Notes: generated from the sequence alone by a model not told the origin. A stretch of 15,201 nucleotides of DNA from CAYNGH01 sp964396845 (GCA_964396845.1 CAYNGH010000077.1:1-15201); one strand, 5' to 3'; numbered from the stretch's first letter, positions 1-6,616 are shown. Translations and numbers: made by a program.

Positions 1-1
1 C

Positions 2-583
2 AGGGAACAGATTAAAAGTCAACCAGGGGCAAAGCTGGCAGATATCTTGAGAGAGTCTTCCCAGGGTGACGAGATTCTCTATGTGACAGTGAGAACTCCC
101 AGTGAAATAACACCGGAGATGGTTTCACAGATTCAGGATAGTCTTCGCCAGGCCCTGAAGGAAAACATAGTGCTGATTGTTCGCTCCTCAATTACTGTTG
201 ATGCCAGTGCCCATGGTTTTATTTATGAAGAAGAACCAGAACCAGAACCAGAGCCGGAACCGGAACCGGAACCAGAGCCGGTTATTATTCCGCCAGGGTT
301 TGCTGAAACTCATCCTTACACTTATCAGCAGATTCACAGAATATTAATGCTGAATATCCCAAGAAAAGTGGAAAATGCTGTTTTAATTGATTTTACCTGC
401 GAAGTCAAGGAAGATGGAATTTATGTTCTTGCCCAGGCTTTATCGCCAGAGGTTATCGATGGCGAGAAGACAGAACTGCTGGAAAGAATGTTGAGAAAAT
501 ATGCGAATCCCTCTATTAATCTGAAGGTCAGAACTATCCTGGGGGCGGAAGTGACGCCAGAGATTTTAGAAAAAAGCCAGTAG
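2..583 (+). CDS. C-terminal part of a DUF389-like protein with duplicated domain and Glu-Pro linker (5' partial)
   Basis: The frame is open from the left edge (first full codon at base 2) to the TAG at 581-583, so 193 residues of a longer protein are visible. Two segments look like copies of one beta-alpha-beta domain. The first contains LYVTVRTPSEITPEMVSQI and the second contains IYVLAQALSPEV followed by a similar helix and strand. Between them lies an uninterrupted run of eight Glu-Pro dipeptides (bases 233-280). The domains resemble the soluble C-terminal tail of DUF389 'hydrophobic domain' membrane proteins, whose membrane part would lie outside the window. That assignment rests on resemblance only and I hold it loosely. 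The function of the family is unknown. The gene is followed by 133 bp and then convergent genes. Confidence 0.8.
   Translation, partial: REQIKSQPGAKLADILRESSQGDEILYVTVRTPSEITPEMVSQIQDSLRQALKENIVLIVRSSITVDASAHGFIYEEEPEPEPEPEPEPEPEPVIIPPGFAETHPYTYQQIHRILMLNIPRKVENAVLIDFTCEVKEDGIYVLAQALSPEVIDGEKTELLERMLRKYANPSINLKVRTILGAEVTPEILEKSQ
233..280 (+). repeat. Hexanucleotide tandem repeat encoding (Glu-Pro)8
   Basis: Eight consecutive hexamers of the form GA(A/G)CC(A/G) encode an uninterrupted Glu-Pro linker between two similar domains. Third positions vary between A and G, so the repeat is imperfect at DNA level and is probably old or selected at protein level. Such a linker is expected to be extended and rigid, acidic and periplasmic- or cytosol-exposed. 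Confidence 0.9.
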
Positions 584-716
584 CCCTTTGTAGATGAAAA
601 TTACAAGGAAAGAACTGACAAGACTAAAATTTTTGATAGGTGGCTTAACAATGTTTTTACTTTTTCGGGGCAGTATCAGAATCGGACTTTTTCGTTGATG
701 CAAGATAATCTTCTCA
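584..716. other. Convergent intergenic spacer
   Basis: This 133-bp A+T-rich spacer separates the stop of the DUF389-like gene (plus) from the stop of the M52 protease gene (minus). It holds a weak imperfect hairpin at about 585-608 with one bulged T and no clean T-run after it. It also holds a nine-base direct repeat, ACTTTTTCG, at 659-667 and 686-694. I see no convincing terminator on either strand and no coding potential. Confidence 0.5.
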
Positions 717-1184
717 TCAGTCCTTGATGTTCAACTCCCTCACCAGCCGTTGTGTCATCTCATCGATACCCCGGCTTACTTCCCGGGAGGTTTCCATCTT
801 CTTAATCAGGGGCGTTGTCACCTCTATGCCCCATATCTCGATGGTGTCGGGCATCAATTCCGGCTCCAGATGACGGCCCAGGGCTATGGCCTCGGGTATG
901 GCGATGGCATGGGCGGAATAGGGCAGAACCGAGGGTTTGGGCAGATCCTCTTCCAGAAAATGATGCAGGGTCCCTGCCGGAGCGCCGGTGACCACCGCAT
1001 CCACGATTATGACCCGTTCCCCCGGTTGCATTATGGAAAGGAGCTTCAAGCCGGGAGTGCCTCCCTCGATTACTTCCACGTGATCCGGGAGATCCATTTC
1101 CTGAAGCCTCCGGGCAACCTGACACCCCGCAGCGTCATCCCCCATCAGCAGGGAACCGCAACCGATAATTCTTGTCTTTTTCAT
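717..1184 (-). CDS. Hydrogenase maturation protease-like protein (peptidase family M52)
   Basis: This is a 155-residue protein of the HyaD/HybD/HycI family. These endopeptidases clip the C-terminal extension from the large subunit of [NiFe] hydrogenase after nickel insertion. The N-terminal stretch GCGSLLMGDDAAG matches the family signature. The three nickel-sensing ligands known from HybD (acidic residue 16, Asp62, His93) correspond to D16, D62 and H92. The start at 1184 is well supported: AGGAGA lies 7 nt upstream, and the ATG overlaps the stop of the PIG-L gene as ATGA, which implies translational coupling. A longer in-frame reading to 1235 would run into the PIG-L gene and has no support. 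No hydrogenase subunit lies in the window, so either its target is encoded elsewhere or it processes something else. Confidence 0.9.
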   Translation of the reverse strand: MKKTRIIGCGSLLMGDDAAGCQVARRLQEMDLPDHVEVIEGGTPGLKLLSIMQPGERVIIVDAVVTGAPAGTLHHFLEEDLPKPSVLPYSAHAIAIPEAIALGRHLEPELMPDTIEIWGIEVTTPLIKKMETSREVSRGIDEMTQRLVRELNIKD

Positions 1185-1822
1185 TGGTTTTTCTCCTGTA
1201 GTCTGTTTTGCCATATTAATCCCTCCAGCCCCCACAGGGCCTTTGGCGGGGTTGAAAAACCCTCCAGACGGAAATCCTCGTAACCGCAGTCCCAGTATGA
1301 ATGAGATGGGAGCAGGCGACGGGTTTCAATGCCGTAGAGTTTTCTGATGATGTCCTGCTTTTCCTGTATCTGTTGGGGACTTAGCTGGAGGGCAAAATGG
1401 TAATCTCCATGGTGGCCGAAGGAGATGAAGGGAATGCCCCGACTCTTTAATGCCTGGTGAAGGTATATGTGATGGGGATGGCCGTATTCCCCATGTCGGT
1501 TGTGGGAGAATATCAGCGGGTATCCCGGAAAGTCTATGCCCTCCATCCAGCTGTCGTCAAAATCGAAGGGCGCACCTTCCCGGACAACTGCCGGATCATC
1601 AGGATACCCCAGGCAGATGACCCGGGAGCCGGGGAAATAGGCATCCAGCCTCAGCAGTCCGGCAATGCGGGGACGGTTGAATGGGGAAGTGAGGCATATG
1701 AAGTCCAGCTTCAGCCTTTCCCGGTATCTCAAAAGAAACCCGCCCATCCACAACAGCTCGTCGTCGGGATGGGCGAAAAGAACAAGAGTCCTGCTTCTAT
1801 TGTCACAATCCCGGAGTCCTAT
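1181..1822 (-). CDS. PIG-L (LmbE-like) zinc deacetylase with non-standard start
   Basis: PIG-L enzymes are zinc-dependent N-deacetylases of GlcNAc-type sugars (PIG-L in GPI synthesis, MshB and BshB in mycothiol and bacillithiol synthesis). The zinc motif AHPDDE is at residues 17-22 and the second signature HGEYGHPHH at about 110-118. The likely zinc ligands are H18, D21 and a histidine near 118. From ATA at 1822-1820 the protein would be 213 residues, normal for the family. ATA is proposed because it lies 7 nt after AGGAGG (1835-1830), overlaps the upstream TAG stop as ATAG, and places about ten residues before the first core strand. The nearest ordinary in-frame start is a GTG at 2002, 60 codons inside the ATP-grasp gene, with no ribosome site. 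The alternative is -1 frameshifting from the ATP-grasp gene at A AAA AAG sites (see findings). Function and reading frame are sure; the start is not. Confidence 0.85.
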   Translation of the reverse strand: MGLRDCDNRSRTLVLFAHPDDELLWMGGFLLRYRERLKLDFICLTSPFNRPRIAGLLRLDAYFPGSRVICLGYPDDPAVVREGAPFDFDDSWMEGIDFPGYPLIFSHNRHGEYGHPHHIYLHQALKSRGIPFISFGHHGDYHFALQLSPQQIQEKQDIIRKLYGIETRRLLPSHSYWDCGYEDFRLEGFSTPPKALWGLEGLIWQNRLQEKNQ

Positions 1823-2901
1823 ACCTTTGCCTCCTGGGATTTTTTCCTGGTGGTGGTTTTCTTGGCTGTGGCCGGGGCCTTTTTGGCAGTTGTCTTTTTT
1901 GCAGTCCTGGCAGGGGCTTTCTTTTTTTCTTTTTCGGCACTGATTATGGTGCCTGCGGGATTCTGGCCGGGGAAACAGAAAAGATCCTGAATAGTTGGCC
2001 ACGACTGCATCTGGGTTGGATTCTGAACATACTCGATGGCAACTTTTGCCATGTGTTCCACCACCCAGTTGTAGTAATGATGGCGGATTGAATCGGGATG
2101 AGAGTCGGGGACAAGGTTGATAAAGTCGATGGCATAAGGCACGCCGTCCTTGATGGCAAATTCGCAGGCGTTCATGTCGTAGTCCAGAACCGATGAAAGC
2201 TTGATGGAATAGTCTTCCACCATTTTGCCCAGCTCCGGAGTGAGATGCTGATGATCCACCACATAACGGAGATGATGGGGCTGATGAGGCTCATAACGGA
2301 TGGGCATGACATATTTCTTGCCCAGACAGAAGGCCCGGACATACTGGTCGAAATTGATAAACTCCTGCAGGGTCATCACCAGCTCCCCGGATTTGTTGTA
2401 GGCTTCCATCAGCTCGTCAAAGTTGTTGACCACGCTGACATCCCGCCAGCCGTAGCCGTCGGCAGGTTTCAGCACTGCAGGGAAACCGATATGTTCGATG
2501 ATGCGATCCCACTTCAGGGGAAAGATCAGGTTGGTCAGATCATCGGCTTCGATGCCTTTCCTGTAAGCTTTGGAAGGAAGGGCAATGGTTTTGGGGACGG
2601 GGATCCCCAGCTTCTGGGCCACGGAATAACCGAAGAACTTATCGGAATAAAACCGGAAGGGATTGTTGATGACATAGGTCCCTCCCAGCATCGCCTGCTT
2701 GCAGTAGTGAAGGTAATAAGGTATCGCATGAGATATGCGGTCGATAATCACCTTGTAAGGGATATGGTACTCTGTGCCGGTTTCTGGAACCTGACACATT
2801 TCCGCCTCAATGCCGTCGATATTCATTTCGTTGATTTTATTGATGAGATCCCCTGGAAACGGGCCCTCGTTTGCGGCAAGAATGCCGATTTGTGCTGCCA
2901 T
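1819..2901 (-). CDS. RimK / D-Ala-D-Ala-ligase-like ATP-grasp enzyme with Lys/Ala/Thr-rich tail
   Basis: This is a 360-residue ATP-grasp protein. These enzymes join a carboxylate to an amine or thiol through an acylphosphate, using ATP and magnesium. Visible landmarks are the ATP-binding lysine in VLKP (K145), the adenine-binding QEFI (179-182), and the metal-binding end strand ACEFAIKDGVPYAIDFIN, with E247, D259 and N262 as probable Mg ligands. Residues about 320-360 form a tail rich in Lys, Ala and Thr, resembling histone-H1-like or nucleic-acid-binding tails and not part of the fold. The ATG at 2901 has GGGAGG 7 nt upstream. It follows the FHA gene by 28 bp and overlaps the PIG-L start, so the genes are probably co-transcribed. 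The substrate is unknown. A sugar amine exposed by the PIG-L deacetylase is an attractive but unproven acceptor. Confidence 0.85.
   Translation of the reverse strand: MAAQIGILAANEGPFPGDLINKINEMNIDGIEAEMCQVPETGTEYHIPYKVIIDRISHAIPYYLHYCKQAMLGGTYVINNPFRFYSDKFFGYSVAQKLGIPVPKTIALPSKAYRKGIEADDLTNLIFPLKWDRIIEHIGFPAVLKPADGYGWRDVSVVNNFDELMEAYNKSGELVMTLQEFINFDQYVRAFCLGKKYVMPIRYEPHQPHHLRYVVDHQHLTPELGKMVEDYSIKLSSVLDYDMNACEFAIKDGVPYAIDFINLVPDSHPDSIRHHYYNWVVEHMAKVAIEYVQNPTQMQSWPTIQDLFCFPGQNPAGTIISAEKEKKKAPARTAKKTTAKKAPATAKKTTTRKKSQEAKV
1830..1835 (-). promoter_or_regulatory. Ribosome binding site AGGAGG for the PIG-L gene, inside the ATP-grasp coding end
   Basis: A perfect AGGAGG lies in the last codons of the ATP-grasp gene. 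It is spaced 7 nt from an in-frame ATA at 1822-1820. The ATA shares two bases with the TAG stop at 1821-1819. This geometry is the same as the ATGA overlap at the next junction, except that the third base of the start is A. It is the main evidence for separate, coupled initiation of the deacetylase. Confidence 0.6.
1894..1927 (-). promoter_or_regulatory. Two A AAA AAG slippery heptamers (candidate -1 frameshift sites)
   Basis: In the ATP-grasp frame the heptamer A AAA AAG occurs at 1927-1921 (codons GAA AAA AAG) and again at 1900-1894 (codons GCA AAA AAG). The latter is the same heptamer in the same phase as the dnaX frameshift site. A -1 slip at either one enters the PIG-L frame, which is open from there through the deacetylase with no stop. 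Lysine-rich tails produce such heptamers by chance, and I see no strong hairpin just downstream, so actual frameshifting is inference. Confidence 0.35.
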
Positions 2902-2929
2902 TGTTTTCCTCCCTCATAATGTTTGCAAA

Positions 2930-3700
2930 TTAGCCGGTTTTTTCTTTCAAGCCGGTAAAAACAAATGTTGTGCCTCCCAGCTTTATCCTGATGCCCTCTT
3001 CGACAGGAGCCTTCTCAACCCTTCTGCCGTCAACCAGCAAACCTTTGCGACTCTGCAGGTCTTCAATAAACAATTGCTCTCCCTGCCGGAATATCCTTGC
3101 ATGTCTTCTTGAAACCGTTGGGTCCCCGATGGATATGCCACAGCGGGCATCCCGGCCTATGGTCAGGGGGAGATTCTCCAGGGGTATCCGCCGGCCCGAT
3201 TCCAAACCCTCGATTATGTGAATAGATTCTGACACATCAGGGGCGGATGTAACGCCGGCAGGGGAGGATGCCGGGGTGGGATTCTTGGAACCCTTGGATG
3301 CCGGGGGAGCCAGCAACTCTGGCGGTATTTCCCTGGTTTCCAGAAAATCTGACGAAAGAGAAAAGCCCCCGGTTTTTTGTTCATTACTGCATGCCCAGTG
3401 GATAACCAGAGGGCCCAGGGTGGAGAATTCCCGCTTATGGGACTCCCGGCGGAGGTATTCCAGAATCTCATCGTTTACCCTTGCCCTGACCGACTGGAGA
3501 AAATCATAATCCTCCGGGGACAGGGTAACCAGAAAGTAATTTGGGACATATGTATCATTGATACTCACCCTCTTGTTTCTGGTCATCTCTCCCCATAACC
3601 CCCGGGCAATCTCAACGGGCTGAACCCGGCTTCCCCGGCCCAGCAGAGTGGTTTCGATGATTTTTTCCAGGGACTGCTCAAGGCTGTTAAAAAAACTCAT
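2930..3700 (-). CDS. DUF3662-FHA domain protein (FhaA-like)
   Basis: This is a 256-residue cytosolic protein. Residues 1-105 match the DUF3662 domain found at the N-terminus of FhaA, beginning MSFFNSLEQSLEKIIE and containing the RVQPVEIARGLWGEM stretch. A Pro/Ser/Ala-rich linker spans about 127-157. An FHA phosphothreonine-binding domain fills about 160-250, with IGRD (181-184) and SRRH (197-200) in place. The usual Asn-Gly of the binding loop is replaced by Lys-Gly (219-220), so phosphopeptide affinity could be altered. FhaA in actinobacteria links Ser/Thr kinases to cell-wall synthesis; no kinase of that type is in the window. The ATG at 3700 has only a weak GGTG upstream. It appears to lead the four-gene run ending at 717, and a possible terminator at 3737-3758 separates it from the permease. 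Confidence 0.85.
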   Translation of the reverse strand: MSFFNSLEQSLEKIIETTLLGRGSRVQPVEIARGLWGEMTRNKRVSINDTYVPNYFLVTLSPEDYDFLQSVRARVNDEILEYLRRESHKREFSTLGPLVIHWACSNEQKTGGFSLSSDFLETREIPPELLAPPASKGSKNPTPASSPAGVTSAPDVSESIHIIEGLESGRRIPLENLPLTIGRDARCGISIGDPTVSRRHARIFRQGEQLFIEDLQSRKGLLVDGRRVEKAPVEEGIRIKLGGTTFVFTGLKEKTG

Positions 3701-3736
3701 TATACACCGTCCGCATCACCACATGAAACTTCATGG

Positions 3737-3758
3737 AAAAAACCGGGATCCTTCCGGC
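3737..3758 (-). terminator. Candidate intrinsic terminator after the permease gene
   Basis: Read on the minus strand, a CCGG/CCGG stem with a 7-nt loop (plus a G-T pair at the base) is followed at once by six T. It starts 5 nt after the permease stop codon, the expected place. The stem is short, so termination may be partial. Confidence 0.45.
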
Positions 3759-3762
3759 AAGG

Positions 3763-5784
3763 TCAGGATTCTGTGTCTTCCGGTTTTTTTAGTTCTTCTT
3801 CCTCATCATCATCCTCAATATCATTTAGGTCTTCCGACATAAGATCACAGAAGGGATCCTTGCCGTCACAACCCATCTGAAGTTCAGAAACCAGGGGCAG
3901 AGGCTCAAGACGATCCCTGTCCACCGACAGCAGTATCCTCTTCAGCTGGCTTGCCTTGGTGGATTTATCCCAGTGTCTTTCAAAGCTTTTATCTGTAAAA
4001 ATATTATATATGGCCACCAGGGATCGCAGGAAATCCATCTTTGTGCCCGGAGCCTGAAGGAATACAAAAACTGTTCCCACAGGGTTCTGTCCGGGATTCA
4101 GATGAAAACCCCTCCGGGATCGAACCACCAGCATTTCCAGCTCCCGGTTCTGGCTGTCGGTAATCACCAGTACCGACACCCCGGGGATGAACATTGAAAC
4201 AGCGTTCTCCTCAAGATTCTGCAGATCCTTCAATGCGGAATCCTTCTTTATTGCCCACAGCACCGATGTTTTATCCGCCAGCTTCTCCAGGAATTCATCC
4301 CTGGGCATTTCTCCCGACGGAAACCAGAAGTGCGCCTTTCGAACCAGCTTGTCAAAATGATCCTCCACCACTTCATCCCGATGGTGGATGATGTCTTTCA
4401 ATTCAGACCCCAGATCTTCCCGGTACCTGTCCCGAGAGTAGCCATCGTACATGACCCGCTCCAAGACATGGGACATGGCTGATTCCCGGTTCACCTTAAT
4501 TCGGGAATAAATAAGATACCATATCACTCCCGCCAGTATCACAATGAAAGATGTGACCAGGGGTCTTGTTCCCTCGATGAATATCAGGGCAGAGTTGGCC
4601 ACAATACCCACTATGGGCAGAAAAGGATAAAGGGGACATCGGTAAAGGGGACGGTAGTTGTAAAGCCGGCTTTCCCGCATGATTATCACTGCCAGGTTCA
4701 TCAGAACAAACAACATAATCATGATGGTGGATGCAATCTTTACAAAGGTGGCAATATCAAAAAACAGGATAAAAGAAATCATCATGGCCACAGTGATTAA
4801 AATGGAGTTTATCGGGGTCTTGAGCCTGGGATGAAGCCGGGCCAGGAATGAAGGCAGATGCTTGTCCCGGCTCATGGATACCGGGGTGCGGGACGCCGCC
4901 ATTATTCCGGCGTTGGCGGTGGTGGCAAAGGCCATAATGGCAGCCAGGGACAATACGATCTTGCCTGCATTTCCCATGGTTATAGCGGCGGCATCCACCA
5001 GGGGAGTCAGATTCCCCGACAAATCCTTTCCCGGCAAAACCCCCACTGTCACCAGCACTGACAGGACATAAACCGTCATGACCACAATGAAGGCAGAAAA
5101 CATTCCCATGGGGATATTCCTGCCGGGGTCTTTCACCTCTTCGCTGACATCGGCCACCAGGGTAAGCCCGGCAAAGGAGATATAAACCATCGCCGCGGTG
5201 ATGGGTATGGACATCCGGCCATGAGGGATGAAGGGCTGGAAGTTTGAAGGATTCAGACGGACAAAGCCTTCAATGATAAAAAGGGCCATGATAATCAGCA
5301 TGCCCATGACCATAACTATCTGAAAACTGCCTGCTTCCTTAGCCCCTTTAAAATTAAGCACCATGAAGAACAGGCAGAATCCCACCGCCACCAACTGCAG
5401 TTGAAAGGGGGTCATGTCGGGAAAAATAATCGTGGCAAAGGCTCCGATGCCCAGAAGGGCAAAGGTGCTCTTCATCACCACCGACAGCCACAGACATATG
5501 CCCCCGATGGTTCCCATAACGGGCCCCATGCTTCGATCGATGAAAAAATATGTCCCGCCGGTTCGGGGCATTGCCGTGGACAGCTCCGCCGCGGAAAACA
5601 TGGTGGGAATGTTGAGGAGTCCCGCCAGAAGATAAGCCACAATCACTCCAGGGCCCGACTCGGCAAATGCTAATCCTGGCAGGACAAAAATCCCGGAGCT
5701 TATCATGGCCCCGGTGACGATTGCAAAAATATCCAGCATTCCCAGTTCTTTTTTCAGTTTGTCCGGATGCTGGGTTTTCTCCAT
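3763..5784 (-). CDS. APC-superfamily permease with C-terminal PTS EIIA-like domain and acidic tail
   Basis: This is a 673-residue inner-membrane transporter. Residues 15-430 form the transport core with about twelve hydrophobic segments. It begins with the family's first helix motif SSGIFVLPG and contains the ADVSEEVKDPGRNIPMG loop typical of amino-acid/polyamine/organocation permeases. Residues about 485-620 look like a PTS EIIA (fructose/nitrogen type) fold, with the pattern FIPGVSVLV, then TVFVFLQAPG, then a DFLRSLVAIYNIFTD helix. The phospho-accepting histidine of the usual IPHG/IPHA motif is absent, so the domain is probably regulatory. The last 25 residues are strongly acidic. The ATG at 5784 has AGGAGG 7 nt upstream. 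The substrate cannot be read from sequence. The ankyrin gene lies 118 bp upstream on the same strand. Confidence 0.85.
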   Translation of the reverse strand: MEKTQHPDKLKKELGMLDIFAIVTGAMISSGIFVLPGLAFAESGPGVIVAYLLAGLLNIPTMFSAAELSTAMPRTGGTYFFIDRSMGPVMGTIGGICLWLSVVMKSTFALLGIGAFATIIFPDMTPFQLQLVAVGFCLFFMVLNFKGAKEAGSFQIVMVMGMLIIMALFIIEGFVRLNPSNFQPFIPHGRMSIPITAAMVYISFAGLTLVADVSEEVKDPGRNIPMGMFSAFIVVMTVYVLSVLVTVGVLPGKDLSGNLTPLVDAAAITMGNAGKIVLSLAAIMAFATTANAGIMAASRTPVSMSRDKHLPSFLARLHPRLKTPINSILITVAMMISFILFFDIATFVKIASTIMIMLFVLMNLAVIIMRESRLYNYRPLYRCPLYPFLPIVGIVANSALIFIEGTRPLVTSFIVILAGVIWYLIYSRIKVNRESAMSHVLERVMYDGYSRDRYREDLGSELKDIIHHRDEVVEDHFDKLVRKAHFWFPSGEMPRDEFLEKLADKTSVLWAIKKDSALKDLQNLEENAVSMFIPGVSVLVITDSQNRELEMLVVRSRRGFHLNPGQNPVGTVFVFLQAPGTKMDFLRSLVAIYNIFTDKSFERHWDKSTKASQLKRILLSVDRDRLEPLPLVSELQMGCDGKDPFCDLMSEDLNDIEDDDEEEELKKPEDTES

Positions 5785-5806
5785 ATTTTATCCTCCTGAC
5801 AATACA

Positions 5807-5818
5807 GCTGACATCAGC
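5807..5818. promoter_or_regulatory. Short perfect inverted repeat upstream of the permease gene
   Basis: GCTGA-CA-TCAGC is a perfect 5-bp dyad with a 2-bp centre, ending about 22 bp before the permease ATG. Its symmetry and position would suit an operator or an RNA hairpin near the ribosome site. With only ten matched bases it could be chance. Confidence 0.25.
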
Positions 5819-5889
5819 ATAAAGTCGCTTCGGGATATTACTTATTTCTCCTGAATCGAAAAAAACACAAAACCTTGCCCTGCCGTGGT

Positions 5890-5904
5890 AAAAAGCCTGT
5901 GGCT
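5890..5904 (-). terminator. Weak candidate terminator at the end of the ankyrin gene
   Basis: On the minus strand AGCC-ACA-GGCT forms a 4-bp, 3-nt-loop hairpin overlapping the TAG stop and is followed by a run of T. The stem is minimal, so this is a low-confidence call. Confidence 0.25.
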
Positions 5905-6616
5905 ACTTGGCTCCATGCTCCCGTAAAAGTTGCGCCACTTCGTTACGCCCCTTGCGCATGGCCCAGTTGAGAGGTGTCCACTGCTCCTTGGTCCTGGCGT
6001 TTACGTCTGCTCCTTTTTCGATGAAATATTTTACAATCTCAATCTTGCGGGTACTGCAGGCCAGATGCAGGGGAGTCCACTGGTCGCAGTTGGTGCTGTT
6101 CACGTCGGCCTGGTTTTCCACCAGAAATTTAATCATCTCGAAGTTTTCCGACTGTACCGCCAGATGCAGGGGAGTCATGCCCTCTTTGTCCTGGGCGTTT
6201 ATGTGGGCATTTTTAGATTTCAGCAGGGTGATGGCTTCCATCCGTCCCTTCTGGGCGGCCAGGTGCAGGGGAGTTTGTCCTCGGCTGTCAACTCCGTTGG
6301 GGTTGCTCCCCCGGTCCAGAAGAAATTTAACTGTATCAGGTTTCCCTTCCCAGGCCGCCAGGTGCAGGGGAGTCCTGCCTTCACCGTCAGAGGATTTCAT
6401 ATCTCCTCCATGTTCAATAATCTTCTTGAGAGCTTTGTTGTTTCCCTGATATGCCGCCAGGTGAATGAGCTGTTTTCCTTCTTTGTTTTTGTGGGAAACC
6501 AGTTCGGGATTTTTTTCCAGCAATTCCATCAGGGTGCCAAGGTCGCCTTTTTCCAGGGCCTTGTCAAACTTTTTCCCATCCATCATATCTGTTATAAAAC
6601 TAAAAAGCTGTTTCAT
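5903..6616 (-). CDS. Ankyrin-repeat protein
   Basis: This is a 237-residue soluble protein with no signal peptide or membrane segment. Six ankyrin repeats of 33 residues are visible, four carrying near-consensus TPLHLA. The first is degenerate (QLIHLAA) and the last is a cap-like TPLNWAM. A short helical N-terminal region precedes them. The underlying DNA repeats at exactly 99-bp spacing (anchor positions 6457, 6358, 6259, 6160, 6061, 5962). The chosen ATG at 6616 has GAGGAGG about 6 nt upstream; a TTG at 6634 lies in front of that ribosome site and is unlikely. Ankyrin proteins are protein-protein scaffolds, so the partner cannot be predicted. It precedes the permease on the same strand and may share its transcript. 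Confidence 0.92.
   Translation of the reverse strand: MKQLFSFITDMMDGKKFDKALEKGDLGTLMELLEKNPELVSHKNKEGKQLIHLAAYQGNNKALKKIIEHGGDMKSSDGEGRTPLHLAAWEGKPDTVKFLLDRGSNPNGVDSRGQTPLHLAAQKGRMEAITLLKSKNAHINAQDKEGMTPLHLAVQSENFEMIKFLVENQADVNSTNCDQWTPLHLACSTRKIEIVKYFIEKGADVNARTKEQWTPLNWAMRKGRNEVAQLLREHGAK
5962..6472 (-). repeat. Six 99-bp ankyrin coding repeats
   Basis: A motif close to ACTCCCCTGCACCTGGC (minus strand) recurs at exactly 99-bp intervals. Four central copies, anchored at 6061, 6160, 6259 and 6358, share a 15-16 base near-identity, while the outer copies at 5962 and 6457 have drifted. The repeat follows the 33-residue protein period and is confined to the gene. Confidence 0.8.

Noticed and set aside
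750..1283. Plus-strand open frame across the M52 protease gene
   Set aside because: It opposes two well-supported overlapping genes and has no recognisable protein features.
1457..1990. Plus-strand open frame antisense to the PIG-L gene and lysine tail
   Set aside because: Its hydrophobic end is only the complement of Lys/Ala codons; the minus-strand genes carry catalytic motifs.
1181..2002. PIG-L start at GTG 2002
   Set aside because: It would add 60 residues lying wholly over the ATP-grasp tail, has no ribosome site, and gives a low-complexity extension unlike the family.
5962..6472. Regularly spaced repeats as a CRISPR-like array
   Set aside because: The 99-bp period is the 33-residue ankyrin repeat within one open frame; intervening sequence is also related coding repeat.
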